The translations under genes and the position numbers were made by a program. A model generated the notes under the pieces. That model did not search any database, was not told the DNA's origin, and saw only the letters and a program-made list of their open reading frames with translations. Positions 1 through 8,836 of a stretch of DNA of 64,000 nucleotides are shown here, piece after piece. Where the stretch lies: NCBI RefSeq assembly GCF_018881855.1, contig NZ_JACVPN010000001.1, forward strand, positions 62,001 through 126,000, given 5' to 3'. Source of the stretch: Polynucleobacter sp. MWH-Berg-3C6. Its GTDB lineage: Bacteria > Pseudomonadota > Gammaproteobacteria > Burkholderiales > Burkholderiaceae. The first letter of the stretch is position 1; every line of letters starts with the position of its first letter.

Positions 1-150
1 AAAGGTGCGGGAGACTGAGCTCAGGATGGCTTTTTGATAAGCCAGGTCAGTGCCTGGATTCTCGCTTTGGCTCATTTGAAATGAATTCACCCTTGAATTA
101 TGTCAGAGTGGGCTTGTGTTATCTGGCGCACTAAGTTGACACAAATTCCC
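1..150. other. Window edge, no convincing gene
   Basis: The first 150 bases hold no gene I can support. A plus-strand frame beginning at base 2 ends at a TGA at 35-37 after only 11 codons, and it may be the tail of an upstream gene. Another open frame runs from base 3 to a TAA at 132-134, but it shows no family resemblance. Two short hairpins (about 28-43 and 42-57) are visible, but neither has a T tract. The promoter of the symporter gene begins just after this stretch. Confidence 0.3.
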
Positions 151-180
151 TTACTGGTAAAAGTGACAAGGCCATATAAT
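151..180 (+). promoter_or_regulatory. Putative sigma70 promoter of the symporter gene
   Basis: TTACTG at 151-156 and a perfect TATAAT at 175-180 are separated by 18 bases. Transcription would start near 187, about 24 bases before the GTG start at 211. The position inside the longer open frame argues that the upstream ATG at 100 is not the true start. This is a sequence match only. Confidence 0.5.
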
Positions 181-210
181 TTCACCAAATTCTTTCGGGG
201 GAAGTTGGAC

Positions 211-1626
211 GTGCTCATTTGGTTTGTCATCATCTACTGGGTAGTCTCTGTGGGTATTGGCCTATGGGCTGCGCTGCGCGTTAAAAATACAGCCGACTTT
301 GCTGCGGCTGGTCATAGCCTCCCCTTACCGATCGTAACCGCCACTGTATTTGCTACTTGGTTTGGCTCTGAAACAGTTTTAGGTATTCCGGCCACTTTCC
401 TCAAGGAGGGTTTGGGCGGGGTGGTATCTGATCCATTTGGATCTTCCTTATGTTTAATTTTGGTCGGCCTATTTTTTGCGCGCCATCTTTATAACCGCCG
501 CATGTTAACGATTGGCGACTTCTTCCGTGAAAAATATGGTCGTACGGTTGAAGTGTTAGTAACCCTTTGCATTGTTGTTTCGTATTTAGGTTGGGTTGCT
601 GCTCAGATTAAGGCCCTAGGTTTAGTTTTCAATGTGGTATCGGAAGGTAGCATTTCTCAAACAGGTGGCATGTTGATTGGTGCTGGTAGCGTCTTGATTT
701 ACACCTTATTTGGAGGCATGTGGTCTGTAGCGATTACGGACTTCATTCAGATGATCATCATTGTGATTGGCATGCTGTATATCGGTGGCGAAATGACCAT
801 GCAAACTGGTGGTGTCGGGGTAGTGCTTGAGCATGCAGCAGCTGCAGGCCAATTTAGTAATTTCTGGCCAGACATGAATCTTGCATCCATCTTGGGGTTT
901 GTTGCCGCTCTGTGCACCATGATGCTGGGCTCTATTCCTCAGCAGGATGTCTTCCAACGCATCACCTCTTCGAAGAATGTCAATATTGCTGTGCAGGCAG
1001 CGATCTTAGGTGGTGTGCTGTACTTTATTTTTGCCTTCGTACCAATGTATTTGGCTTACTCAGCAACCTTAATTAGTCCGGACCTGGTCAAGAAATATCT
1101 TGATACTGATCCCCAAATGATTCTGCCCAAACTCATCTTGAACCATGCGCCGATCATTGCACAGGTGATGTTCTTTGGCGCCTTACTCTCAGCCATTAAA
1201 AGTTGTGCAAGCGCTACCTTACTTGCGCCTTCAGTCACTTTTGCAGAAAACATTGTGAGAGGATTCTTTAAGCATCTCTCAGATCAAGACTTGCTCAAAA
1301 TTATGCGCATCACGGTATTGTGTTTTGCAGTAGTTGTTACTTTCTTCGCGATCAATTCTGAGCTTTCTATTTTTAAGATGGTTGAGAGTGCCTATAAGGT
1401 GACTCTGGTTGCAGCATTTGTGCCCCTAGCGTTTGGGGTGTACTGGTCAAGAGCTAATTCTTTGGGCGGCTTATTGTCAGTAGTACTAGGCCTAGCCGTA
1501 TGGATTAGCTGCGAAATCTTAGCCCCTACAGCCATTTTGCCGCCCCAATTAGCGGGCCTATTTGCAAGCATTGCCGGCATGATTTTGGGCAGTCTAGTGT
1601 CTAAGGACCTCTTAAAAGCAGTTTAG
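211..1626 (+). CDS. Sodium:solute symporter family protein
   Basis: This is a 471-residue polytopic membrane protein of the SSS family (the PutP/SGLT fold), expected to import a small organic solute with Na+ across the inner membrane. About 12-13 hydrophobic segments are visible. The early segment with ATWFGSET and the glycine-rich stretch LIYTLFGGMWSVAITDF followed by IPQQDVFQRI are typical of the family. The frame is open from 100, but I chose GTG 211: a good GGGGGAAG ribosome site lies just upstream, the family N-terminus (LIWFVIIYWV) begins there, and a TATAAT promoter lies between 100 and 211. The substrate cannot be told from sequence. A ketopantoate-reductase-like gene follows on the same strand after 116 bases. 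Confidence 0.85.
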   Translation: MLIWFVIIYWVVSVGIGLWAALRVKNTADFAAAGHSLPLPIVTATVFATWFGSETVLGIPATFLKEGLGGVVSDPFGSSLCLILVGLFFARHLYNRRMLTIGDFFREKYGRTVEVLVTLCIVVSYLGWVAAQIKALGLVFNVVSEGSISQTGGMLIGAGSVLIYTLFGGMWSVAITDFIQMIIIVIGMLYIGGEMTMQTGGVGVVLEHAAAAGQFSNFWPDMNLASILGFVAALCTMMLGSIPQQDVFQRITSSKNVNIAVQAAILGGVLYFIFAFVPMYLAYSATLISPDLVKKYLDTDPQMILPKLILNHAPIIAQVMFFGALLSAIKSCASATLLAPSVTFAENIVRGFFKHLSDQDLLKIMRITVLCFAVVVTFFAINSELSIFKMVESAYKVTLVAAFVPLAFGVYWSRANSLGGLLSVVLGLAVWISCEILAPTAILPPQLAGLFASIAGMILGSLVSKDLLKAV

Positions 1627-1742
1627 ACAATCTATTGCTTAAAAAATGGGCAATCAAAATTGTTGCACCGCAATAAGTTTTCCTCTAAAGTTCTCCTCTA
1701 ATATTGCATTAATACAAAATTTTTTATTCTTGCGGGGTACTT

Positions 1743-2762
1743 ATGAAAATCTGTGTGATCGGTGGGGGTGGCGCCATTGGCGGCTACCTAGCTGTCATGT
1801 TGGCGCGAGCAGGCAATGACGTAACTGTTGTTGCGCGTGGCGCTACTTTGGCGGCAATCAAGGAGCGTGGTTTGGCATTGATCATGGATGATCAACCAGA
1901 GCCATTGGTTGCCCAAGTGAAAGCAGTAGAAAAAATTAGGGATGCTGAAACTCCAGATGTTGTGATCTTGGCAGTCAAGGCGCATCAAGTTGAGCCCATC
2001 ATCGATGACTTAGCGGCCATCATGGGTCCAGAGACTATTTTGATTCCTATGCAAAATGGTATTCCTTGGTGGTACTTCCAAAAACTCGGCGGTGAGTATC
2101 AAGATCACTCAGTCGAGACAGTTGACGCTGGTGGCGTTGCGAAAAAAACAATCAACCCAAACAACATTATTGGCTGCGTTGTTTACCCTGCAACCTTTAC
2201 TCAAGCTCCCGGCGTGATCCGTCACGTAGAAGGCAATCGCTTCCCCTTGGGCGAGTTGGATGGCAAGGCTACTGAGCGCATTCAGAAGATGTCTGAGATG
2301 ATGAGCGCGGCCAGCTTTAAATCACCAATCCTGGACGACATTCGTTCTGAAATTTGGCTCAAGTTATGGGGCAATATGACCTTTAATCCAATCAGTTCTC
2401 TGACTCATGGAACTTTGGAAGGCATCTGCCAATATCCATTAACCAAAGAGTTGGCGCGCAATATGATGGCGGAAGCTCAAACCATTGCTGAAAAGCTCGG
2501 TGTTACATTCCGGGTTGATATTGAGCGTCGTATCGCAGGCGCTGAAAAAGTCGGAAAACATAAGACTTCGATGTTGCAAGACTTAGAGGCTGGTCGTAGC
2601 CTAGAGATCGATGCGCTCTTAGGTTCTGTGATCGAGCTTGGTAAGATTACCCAAACCCCTACACCTTGCTTAAATACAGTTTTTGCTTTGACAAAGTATT
2701 TGGATGAGAACGTGCAAGCCTCCAAAGGTAGCTTGGCATTGCCATCTGTTTCAGGTTACTAA
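1743..2762 (+). CDS. 2-dehydropantoate 2-reductase family protein (PanE/ApbA-like)
   Basis: A 339-residue NAD(P)-dependent reductase of the ketopantoate reductase family. The N-terminal Rossmann motif GGGGAIGG is at residues 7-14, the family LAVKAHQ lysine at K79, and QNG at 104-106. The K-x3-N-x3-N catalytic pattern is present as K207, N211 and N215. True PanE proteins are about 300 residues, and this one is longer, with a WWYF insert after QNG. It may therefore act on another 2-oxo acid, and I give no gene symbol. The upstream 116-base gap has TTGCAC (1663-1668) and TAAAGT (1686-1691) at 17-base spacing as a weak promoter candidate. A strong terminator follows. Confidence 0.8.
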   Translation: MKICVIGGGGAIGGYLAVMLARAGNDVTVVARGATLAAIKERGLALIMDDQPEPLVAQVKAVEKIRDAETPDVVILAVKAHQVEPIIDDLAAIMGPETILIPMQNGIPWWYFQKLGGEYQDHSVETVDAGGVAKKTINPNNIIGCVVYPATFTQAPGVIRHVEGNRFPLGELDGKATERIQKMSEMMSAASFKSPILDDIRSEIWLKLWGNMTFNPISSLTHGTLEGICQYPLTKELARNMMAEAQTIAEKLGVTFRVDIERRIAGAEKVGKHKTSMLQDLEAGRSLEIDALLGSVIELGKITQTPTPCLNTVFALTKYLDENVQASKGSLALPSVSGY

Positions 2763-2796
2763 AACTATCAGCAACGTTTAATCGTTTTTGAGATCA

Positions 2797-2837
2797 AAAA
2801 ACCCCTTGCTACTCAACATAGCAAGGGGTTTTGTTTT
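2797..2837. terminator. Bidirectional intrinsic terminator
   Basis: Perfect stem AAAACCCCTTGCTA / TAGCAAGGGGTTTT with a 9-base loop lies between two convergent genes. A-rich and T-rich flanks let it act on both strands, ending the reductase gene (plus) and the FAH-family gene (minus). Confidence 0.9.
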
Positions 2838-2849
2838 GGAGCAATTGCT

Positions 2850-3617
2850 TTATTCGAAGCGATTATCTAATTGACCTACACCATCAATAATGATGCTGAC
2901 ATTGCTGCCAGGCTTCATTGAACCGACGCCTACTGAGGTTCCACAGGCAATGATGTCACCCGGCTCTAAAGGCACATCTTGTGAAACCAGGCTGACTAAT
3001 TTAGCAGGCGGAAAAATCATATCTGCTACTGGATAGTTTTGACGCTCTTGATCGTTGAGAATAGTTTTAATAGTCAATTTGCTTGGGTCTACATCCGTCG
3101 TAATATAGGGGCCAAACACGCCAAAAGTATTGAAGCTCTTAGAGCGAGTCCATTGGGCATAACCAGGATCGCGATTGAGAATCTCAATGGCGGTCACATC
3201 ATTAATACAGGTGTAACCAAAGATTGCTTTCGCCGCTTGGGCTTCATCAGCCTCATGAATTTTCTGACCAATCACAATGCCAAGCTCACCTTCGTAAACT
3301 ACTTTTCCTGAGTAGGACTTAGGCATACGAATAATTTGATTAGCAGCCAAGAAAGAGTTATTGCCTTTAAGGAAGTACAAAGGCTCAGCAGGCACCGCAT
3401 GCTCAAGCTTCGTTACTAAGGCGTGAAAGTTATCAACCATTGCCACCATTTTTGATGGGGTGCATGGAATATCAATCGTGACATCTGCCAATTGGAGGGT
3501 TTCACCGGTGGGTTTTGGATTCTGAAATAAGTCTCCCGAGTAAACCGCGATTTCCCCGCCTTGTACTTGTCCTAACCCGCTTTTCCCTTGATGCTGAAAT
3601 CTAAGCCATTGAGCCAT
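2850..3617 (-). CDS. Fumarylacetoacetate hydrolase (FAH) family protein
   Basis: A 255-residue member of the FAH superfamily, which holds C-C hydrolases, isomerases and decarboxylases of aromatic degradation and acylpyruvate metabolism. The metal-binding triad is visible as E109-x-E111 (in YEGELGIVIG) and D140 (YTCINDVTA). The C-terminal PGDIIACGTSVGVG loop is also typical. A short N-terminal region (residues 1-50) precedes the FAH fold. The gene stands alone, convergent with the reductase gene and divergent from the GrdB-like gene, whose start is 54 bases away. The substrate is unknown, and acylpyruvase or oxaloacetate decarboxylase-like activity is as likely as true FAH activity. Confidence 0.85.
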   Translation of the reverse strand: MAQWLRFQHQGKSGLGQVQGGEIAVYSGDLFQNPKPTGETLQLADVTIDIPCTPSKMVAMVDNFHALVTKLEHAVPAEPLYFLKGNNSFLAANQIIRMPKSYSGKVVYEGELGIVIGQKIHEADEAQAAKAIFGYTCINDVTAIEILNRDPGYAQWTRSKSFNTFGVFGPYITTDVDPSKLTIKTILNDQERQNYPVADMIFPPAKLVSLVSQDVPLEPGDIIACGTSVGVGSMKPGSNVSIIIDGVGQLDNRFE

Positions 3618-3671
3618 AATGAGTTCCTATGAAGTGAATATTTATTTGCAATATCTTACAGGGATGTATTG

Positions 3672-4607
3672 ATGTCCAAAACCTCCGAACCCGTTTTTGC
3701 ACCAGAATCGGATCAGCCTGTTCGCTACATTGAGCGCACTCGCAGCTATTACTTAGGTTTGGGTTACGAAAACCCCTATGTATGGGCTCATTATCTTGAG
3801 ACCCCGTTTCATCCCTTGCAAAAACCACTAAATCAATCCGTATTGGGGCTAATTACTACAGCAGTTCCCTTTGATGCCAGCAAGGGACCTCAGGGGCCTG
3901 GTGCTCCCTATAACGCCGCCGCCAAGTTTTACCAGCCTTATCAAAAACCCATTAATAGCGATCTTGATTTAAGAATTGCTCATGTAGGTATTGATCGTAA
4001 AAATGCTGATATGGAAGATAGTCATTGTTGGTTTCCATTAGAGGCTGCTAAAGATGCGTTGCAGTCCGGCAGGGTGAAAGCTTTATCACCCCATTTTTAT
4101 GGCTTACCAACCAATCGAAGTCAGCGTCATACTTTGGAGACGGATGCACCATTGATTTTAGAAATGCTGCGAGCTGACAAGGTCGATGTTGCAGTCTTGA
4201 TTCCAAATTGCCCGGTATGTCATCAGAGCCAAAGTTTATTGGCGCGGTATTTGGAAGCGAATGGTATTTCAACTGTTGTGATGGGCGCCGCAAAGGACAT
4301 TGTTGAATATTGCGGTGTACCGAGATTCCTATTTAGTGATTTTCCTCTGGGTAATGCAGCAGCAAAGCCCAACGATCCTAGTTCCCGCTCGCTGAACTTT
4401 GAATTAGCGTTAAGCCTTTTAGAAAGTGCCCCTACGGCCCGCACGACAGTGCAATCGCCCTTGATTTGGTCTACCGATCCCAGTTGGAAATTCGATTATT
4501 CGAACCTAGAAAAGCTATCCCCAGAAGAGGTTTCGCGCTTAAGTGAAGAGGCGGAGAAGGCTCGCATCACTGCCCGCGAGCTCAGAATGAAAAGCGTTGG
4601 AGGTTGA
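3672..4607 (+). CDS. GrdB-like (glycine/sarcosine/betaine reductase B family) protein, Cys form
   Basis: A 311-residue protein resembling the selenoprotein B family of glycine/betaine/proline reductases. The supporting features are a redox-type motif C180-P-V-C183 after a hydrophobic beta strand (VAVLIPNC), then ARYLEANGISTVVMG and the PRFLFSDFPLGN block, which match the family's layout. In selenoprotein members the first residue of such a motif is selenocysteine; here it is a normal TGC cysteine and no in-frame TGA is present. I chose ATG 3672 over TTG 3669 because of the upstream CAGGGA site. The neighbours give no pathway clue, and no GrdA, GrdC or GrdD homologue is visible. The biochemical role in an aerobic beta-proteobacterium is unknown. 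Confidence 0.65.
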   Translation: MSKTSEPVFAPESDQPVRYIERTRSYYLGLGYENPYVWAHYLETPFHPLQKPLNQSVLGLITTAVPFDASKGPQGPGAPYNAAAKFYQPYQKPINSDLDLRIAHVGIDRKNADMEDSHCWFPLEAAKDALQSGRVKALSPHFYGLPTNRSQRHTLETDAPLILEMLRADKVDVAVLIPNCPVCHQSQSLLARYLEANGISTVVMGAAKDIVEYCGVPRFLFSDFPLGNAAAKPNDPSSRSLNFELALSLLESAPTARTTVQSPLIWSTDPSWKFDYSNLEKLSPEEVSRLSEEAEKARITARELRMKSVGG

Positions 4608-4614
4608 TGACTTT

Positions 4615-5619
4615 TTAAGTCTGGCGTGCGAGGGAGTATTCGCATAAGGCACGCAGTGCTGATGTTGCCTCATTTGCTGGGAAGTCTTGAATACATGCTA
4701 AAGCTAAGTCTGCTTCACGTTTAGCTGCAGCTTGGGTGTAATCCAGGGCGCCAGAAGTTTGTACGGCATTTAAAATTTGTGTAAATACATCTTCAGGTAA
4801 ATCTTGATTTTGTTCAATCGCGGCGCGCACTAAAAGACGATTTTCATTACTGCCATTTTCCAGTAAGTAAATGAGCGGTAGTGTTGGTTTACCTTCACGC
4901 AAATCATCACCAGCATTCTTGCCCATCTGCGCAGCATTAGCTGTGTAATCCAGTAGATCATCCATCAGCTGGAATGCAGTACCAATGTGACGACCAAACG
5001 CAGCGGCCTGCTCGCGCTCAATATCGGTTGCATTAGCTAGGATTGCACCCAGCTCAGTAGAAGCTTCAAATAATTTTGCGGTTTTGTAGCGAATGACTTG
5101 CAAGTAGCTCGCTTCATCCACTTCAGGGTCATTCATGTTCAGTAGTTGAAGTACTTCACCTTCGGCAATCGTATTGGTCGCATCTGACAGAATCTGCATT
5201 ACCCGCAAGTCATTTGGGGCAACCATCATTTGGAAAGCTCGGGAATAGAGGAAGTCGCCCACTAACACACTGGCTGCATTGCCAAATGCAGCATTTGCAG
5301 TCTCTCGCCCCCTCCTGAGGGTGGATTCATCAACAACATCGTCATGGAGCAGGGTGGCAGTATGGATAAATTCCACTACAGCAGCCATTTCCAGGGTATG
5401 TGGAGTTTCTTTGGTGTTAGCCAGGGCCTTGGCTACCAGCATTAACAGGGCTGGCCGAACCCGTTTTCCACCCGCCTGGATGATATAAGTGGAAATTTGG
5501 TCAATTAAGGCGACTTTTGAGGCCAAACGCTGACGAATTACCCCGTCTAAGGCCTTGAAATCTAAGGCAATTGGGGCCAGGATTTGGCTTAAGTCATTGA
5601 TTTTGACAGTGCTCGTCAT
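4615..5619 (-). CDS. ispB: Polyprenyl (octaprenyl) diphosphate synthase
   Basis: A 334-residue trans-isoprenyl diphosphate synthase that makes the ubiquinone side chain by adding IPP units to FPP. The first aspartate-rich motif DDVVD is at 93-97, the second, DDLLD, at 220-224, and GGKRVRP at 50-56 binds diphosphate. It is divergent from rplU, the classic proteobacterial arrangement (ispB|rplU-rpmA-obgE). The -35 box of the rplU promoter lies inside the first codons of this gene, so the two transcription starts probably influence one another. The tail converges on the GrdB-like gene with only 7 bases between them. Confidence 0.93.
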   Translation of the reverse strand: MTSTVKINDLSQILAPIALDFKALDGVIRQRLASKVALIDQISTYIIQAGGKRVRPALLMLVAKALANTKETPHTLEMAAVVEFIHTATLLHDDVVDESTLRRGRETANAAFGNAASVLVGDFLYSRAFQMMVAPNDLRVMQILSDATNTIAEGEVLQLLNMNDPEVDEASYLQVIRYKTAKLFEASTELGAILANATDIEREQAAAFGRHIGTAFQLMDDLLDYTANAAQMGKNAGDDLREGKPTLPLIYLLENGSNENRLLVRAAIEQNQDLPEDVFTQILNAVQTSGALDYTQAAAKREADLALACIQDFPANEATSALRALCEYSLARQT

Positions 5620-5631
5620 GCAAGATATAAT
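5603..5631 (+). promoter_or_regulatory. Consensus sigma70 promoter of rplU-rpmA
   Basis: Perfect TTGACA at 5603-5608 and perfect TATAAT at 5626-5631 with the ideal 17-base spacer. The predicted start is near 5638, giving a leader of about 57 bases before rplU. The -35 box overlaps the start of ispB on the other strand. Confidence 0.85.
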
Positions 5632-5694
5632 AATGGGCTTAGCTTATCCAGGGTGGATTAGCTTAAATGTAGATATTAATTGAGGTTTCAAACC

Positions 5695-6006
5695 ATGTAC
5701 GCGGTCATAAAAACCGGTGGCAAACAGTATAAAGTTGCTGCAGGCGAAAAATTGAAAATAGAACAGATACCAGCGGAAATCGGCAGCGAAATCACTCTTG
5801 ACCAAGTCCTCGCCGTTGGCGAAGGCGCTTCACTGAAATTAGGTGATCCATTGGTTAATGGTGCAGCTGTGATGGCCACTGTCGTCTCCCAGGGACGTCA
5901 CGATAAAGTGACAATCTTTAAGATGCGCCGTCGCAAGCATTATCAAAAGCACCAAGGCCATCGTCAGAATTTCACTGAAATTTTGATCAACACGATTAAA
6001 GCCTAA
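5695..6006 (+). CDS. rplU: 50S ribosomal protein L21
   Basis: A 103-residue L21. The N-terminus [14 protein letters not shown] and the C-terminal [16 protein letters not shown] stretch, which contacts 23S rRNA, are characteristic. The frame is open from a TTG at 5680, but ATG 5695 gives the canonical N-terminus and sits after a TGAGG site. First gene of the rplU-rpmA transcription unit. Confidence 0.97.
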   Translation: MYAVIKTGGKQYKVAAGEKLKIEQIPAEIGSEITLDQVLAVGEGASLKLGDPLVNGAAVMATVVSQGRHDKVTIFKMRRRKHYQKHQGHRQNFTEILINTIKA

Positions 6007-6025
6007 TTCAGGGTAGGAGAAAGAT

Positions 6026-6286
6026 ATGGCACAGAAAAAAGGCGGCGGCTCAACACGAAATGGTCGCGACTCAGAATCGAAACGCCTAGGCGTTAAGGTA
6101 TTTGGCGGCGAGCAGATTAATGCTGGCAGCATCATCATTCGTCAACGTGGCACACGTGTTCATCCAGGTGCTAACGTTGGTATTGGTAAGGATCACACTT
6201 TGTTCGCCTTAATTGACGGTCAAGTGGAATTCGGCGTAAAGGGTGCTTTGAAGAAGGCCCAAGTTTCAGTCTTGCCTCGTTCATAA
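6026..6286 (+). CDS. rpmA: 50S ribosomal protein L27
   Basis: An 86-residue L27 of the large ribosomal subunit, whose N-terminal tail reaches the peptidyl transferase centre. [16 protein letters not shown] is the standard proteobacterial N-terminus without the cleaved extension found in Firmicutes. It lies 19 bases after rplU with a strong GTAGGAGAAAG ribosome site, and an intrinsic terminator follows at 6344. Confidence 0.97.
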   Translation: MAQKKGGGSTRNGRDSESKRLGVKVFGGEQINAGSIIIRQRGTRVHPGANVGIGKDHTLFALIDGQVEFGVKGALKKAQVSVLPRS

Positions 6287-6343
6287 GGCGCCTGACTGAG
6301 ACTCGTTTGATTCAGATTTATTCCGAATTTAACTCTTAGGAAC

Positions 6344-6370
6344 AGGCCTCGCTAAGCGAGGCCTTTTTTA
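6344..6370 (+). terminator. Intrinsic terminator after rpmA
   Basis: Stem AGGCCTCGC / GCGAGGCCT with a TAA loop is followed by six Ts. It ends only four bases before the obgE ATG at 6374, so obgE must be reached by read-through or by an overlapping start. Confidence 0.85.
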
Positions 6371-6373
6371 TTC

Positions 6374-7462
6374 ATGAAATTTATAGACGAAGCGCGTATT
6401 GAAGTCATAGCCGGCCAGGGTGGCGCCGGAAGTGCTTCTATGCGCCGTGAAAAGTTCATTGAATTTGGTGGACCAGATGGTGGTGATGGCGGTAAGGGTG
6501 GAAGCGTATGGGCTGTAGCTGATCGCAACATCAATACCTTGATCGATTACCGCTACGCTAAAACGCACACTGCAAAAAATGGTGAACCTGGTCGTGGCGC
6601 TGATTGCTATGGCCGCGCAGGTGATGATATTGAATTACGTATGCCAGTTGGTACCATCATTGCTGACTACGACACTGGTGAGCCGATTGCCGATTTAACA
6701 ACCCATGGTGAGCGCCTCTGTCTTGCACAGGGTGGCGTCGGTGGTTGGGGCAATATTCACTTTAAGAGCAGTACAAATAGAGCGCCACGTCAGAAGACCA
6801 ATGGCAAGCCAGGTGAGCGCCGTAAATTGAAATTGGAATTAAAGGTGTTGGCTGACGTTGGTTTGCTCGGCATGCCTAATGCAGGCAAATCTACTTTGAT
6901 TACCGCTGTTTCTAACGCACGTCCAAAAATTGCTGACTACCCATTTACCACTTTGCATCCTAATTTGGGTGTGGTTCGTGTGGGAAATGAGCGCAGCTTT
7001 GTGATTGCGGATATTCCAGGATTAATCGAAGGCGCTGCTGAAGGCGCTGGCTTGGGTCATCGTTTCTTACGTCATTTACAGCGCACTGGTGTTCTCCTGC
7101 ACTTAGTTGATCTTGCACCTTTTGATGAAAATATTGATCCCGTTGCTGATGCTAATGCGATTGTGAATGAGTTGCGTAAGTATGATGAAGCCTTAGTGGA
7201 AAAGCCACGCTGGTTGGTATTAAACAAAGTGGATATGATTCCCGAAGAGGATCGCAAAAAGGTGGTCGCAGATTTTGTGAAAAAGTTTAAGTGGAAGGGT
7301 TCTACCTTTGAGATCTCTGCTCTTACTGGCCTTGGCTGCGATAAGCTTTGTTACGCTTTGCAAGATTATTTAGACTCTGTGCGTCGTGACCGTGATGAGC
7401 AAGATGAGCGTGCTCAAGATCCTCGTTACAAAGATCAGCTAGAAGATAAAAAACCCGATTAA
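6374..7462 (+). CDS. obgE: GTPase ObgE/CgtA
   Basis: A 362-residue essential GTPase involved in 50S maturation and the stringent response. The glycine-rich Obg domain spans residues 1-158; the G domain has G1 GMPNAGKST at 166-174, switch [11 protein letters not shown] and the NKVD base-specificity motif. A short charged C-terminal tail follows. The start [11 protein letters not shown] is canonical. Four bases separate the preceding T tract from the ATG, and the only ribosome-site-like bases (GAGG, 6358-6361) lie inside the terminator stem, which is unusual. proB follows after 27 bases. Confidence 0.95.
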   Translation: MKFIDEARIEVIAGQGGAGSASMRREKFIEFGGPDGGDGGKGGSVWAVADRNINTLIDYRYAKTHTAKNGEPGRGADCYGRAGDDIELRMPVGTIIADYDTGEPIADLTTHGERLCLAQGGVGGWGNIHFKSSTNRAPRQKTNGKPGERRKLKLELKVLADVGLLGMPNAGKSTLITAVSNARPKIADYPFTTLHPNLGVVRVGNERSFVIADIPGLIEGAAEGAGLGHRFLRHLQRTGVLLHLVDLAPFDENIDPVADANAIVNELRKYDEALVEKPRWLVLNKVDMIPEEDRKKVVADFVKKFKWKGSTFEISALTGLGCDKLCYALQDYLDSVRRDRDEQDERAQDPRYKDQLEDKKPD

Positions 7463-7489
7463 AGTATTCATTCAAATTTCACAGTTGTT

Positions 7490-8278
7490 ATGAACACCAA
7501 ACAAACTAAACGCATCGTAGTCAAAGTAGGTTCTAGCCTTGTCACCAATAATGGTGAGGGTCTAGACCACTCTGCAATTGGGATGTGGGCTGAGCAAATG
7601 GCAGCGCTATTGAAATCGGGTCATGAAGTGTTGATGGTGAGCTCAGGGGCAATTGCTGAAGGTATGCAGCGTTTAGGTTGGACCAAGCGTCCACAAGAAA
7701 TTCATCAACTTCAAGCTGCTGCTGCAGTTGGTCAAATGGGCTTAGTACAGGTTTATGAGAGTTGTTTTGCACGCTTTAATTTACGCAGTGCTCAGATTTT
7801 ATTAACCAATGCCGACCTAGCAAACACAGAGCGCAACGCAAATGCCAAGGCAACTTTGGAAACTTTGTTAAAGCTGGGCGTTGTTCCAATTATTAATGAA
7901 AACGACACCGTAGTTACAGATGAAATTAAGTTTGGTGATAACGATAGTCTGGCTGCATTGGTAACAAACTTAGTTCACGCTGATCTGTTGGTAATTTTGA
8001 CTGATCAGGGCGGTTTATTTACTGCTGATCCTCGTCAAAATGCGGATGCAACTCTTTTAACTGATGCTATTGCGGGAGATCCAGCTTTAGAGAAGATGGC
8101 TGGTGGTGCAGCAAGCGAATTAAGTAAGGGCGGTATGTTGACGAAAGTATTGGCTGCAAAGGTTGCCGTACAAACAGGAACAACTACCGTAATCGCCTCT
8201 GGTCGTGAACCTAATGTGCTGACTCGTCTCTTGGGAGGCGAGAAAATTGGCACTTCTTTGAGGGCTAATCTCAACTAA
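7490..8278 (+). CDS. proB: Glutamate 5-kinase, PUA-less
   Basis: Phosphorylates L-glutamate in the first step of proline synthesis. The 262 residues cover the whole amino acid kinase domain: KVGSSLVT near residue 11, [28 protein letters not shown] and GGMLTK. The usual proteobacterial enzyme is about 370 residues and ends in a PUA domain; that domain is missing here and is not found in another frame, since the next gene ends 6 bases away on the other strand. The partner proA is about 41 kb away at 49608. Confidence 0.9.
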   Translation: MNTKQTKRIVVKVGSSLVTNNGEGLDHSAIGMWAEQMAALLKSGHEVLMVSSGAIAEGMQRLGWTKRPQEIHQLQAAAAVGQMGLVQVYESCFARFNLRSAQILLTNADLANTERNANAKATLETLLKLGVVPIINENDTVVTDEIKFGDNDSLAALVTNLVHADLLVILTDQGGLFTADPRQNADATLLTDAIAGDPALEKMAGGAASELSKGGMLTKVLAAKVAVQTGTTTVIASGREPNVLTRLLGGEKIGTSLRANLN

Positions 8279-8284
8279 GCGGCA

Positions 8285-8836
8285 TCAGAACGCAGGAGCT
8301 GGGGGATCACCAGTAAAAGACTTAGGATCTAGGCTCTGTAAAACAGTCTTCAGGCTCGTTTCTTGAGAATTCAAATTGCAAAATGCACCCTGCGCTAATG
8401 CGGCTTGATAGCGATTTGGGATATTCGATTTGATGGCAGCCCATGATCCTAGAGGATTTTCGTTCCACTTGTTGTTATCGAATGTCCCATACAAACGCCA
8501 CTGAAAAGAGTCGCAGCGAATTCCTTCGTATTGAACCTGCATTCCGCCGCTCGGATTGGTAATCACAACTGTATAGCGTGTAACACCATCTTTTCCGATC
8601 GCAATAGAGTTCGTATCTACTGCAAACTTGAAAATCGTGGTTTGGGTAACATAAAAGGGTAGCAGAGTAGATTTATTAGGTGGATTTGAAGGTAGGGTAG
8701 TTGTACCTTCCTTAAATACCATTGGCGCATATGGATCAAGGCCGCTTTGCATAGGGTCGCCTGCACATGCCATCAGGCTTGCTCCAATTGAAATGCTAAT
8801 CGCGTAGGCACTGATTTTGCGTAACTTAGCATTCAT
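8285..8836 (-). CDS. CNP1-like family lipoprotein
   Basis: A 183-residue protein with a lipoprotein signal peptide: a basic N-terminus, a short hydrophobic stretch and the lipobox LMAC with Cys24. The remainder, with a [23 protein letters not shown] block, a conserved WRLYG and two later cysteines, fits the CNP1-like family found in beta-proteobacteria, whose function is not known. The start overlaps the stop of rppH by 4 bases (ATGA), so the two are co-translated. The tail converges on proB. Confidence 0.75.
   Translation of the reverse strand: MNAKLRKISAYAISISIGASLMACAGDPMQSGLDPYAPMVFKEGTTTLPSNPPNKSTLLPFYVTQTTIFKFAVDTNSIAIGKDGVTRYTVVITNPSGGMQVQYEGIRCDSFQWRLYGTFDNNKWNENPLGSWAAIKSNIPNRYQAALAQGAFCNLNSQETSLKTVLQSLDPKSFTGDPPAPAF

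Noticed and set aside
2..134. Possible gene end at the window edge
   Set aside because: Two competing frames, no recognised residues and too little sequence to support a call.
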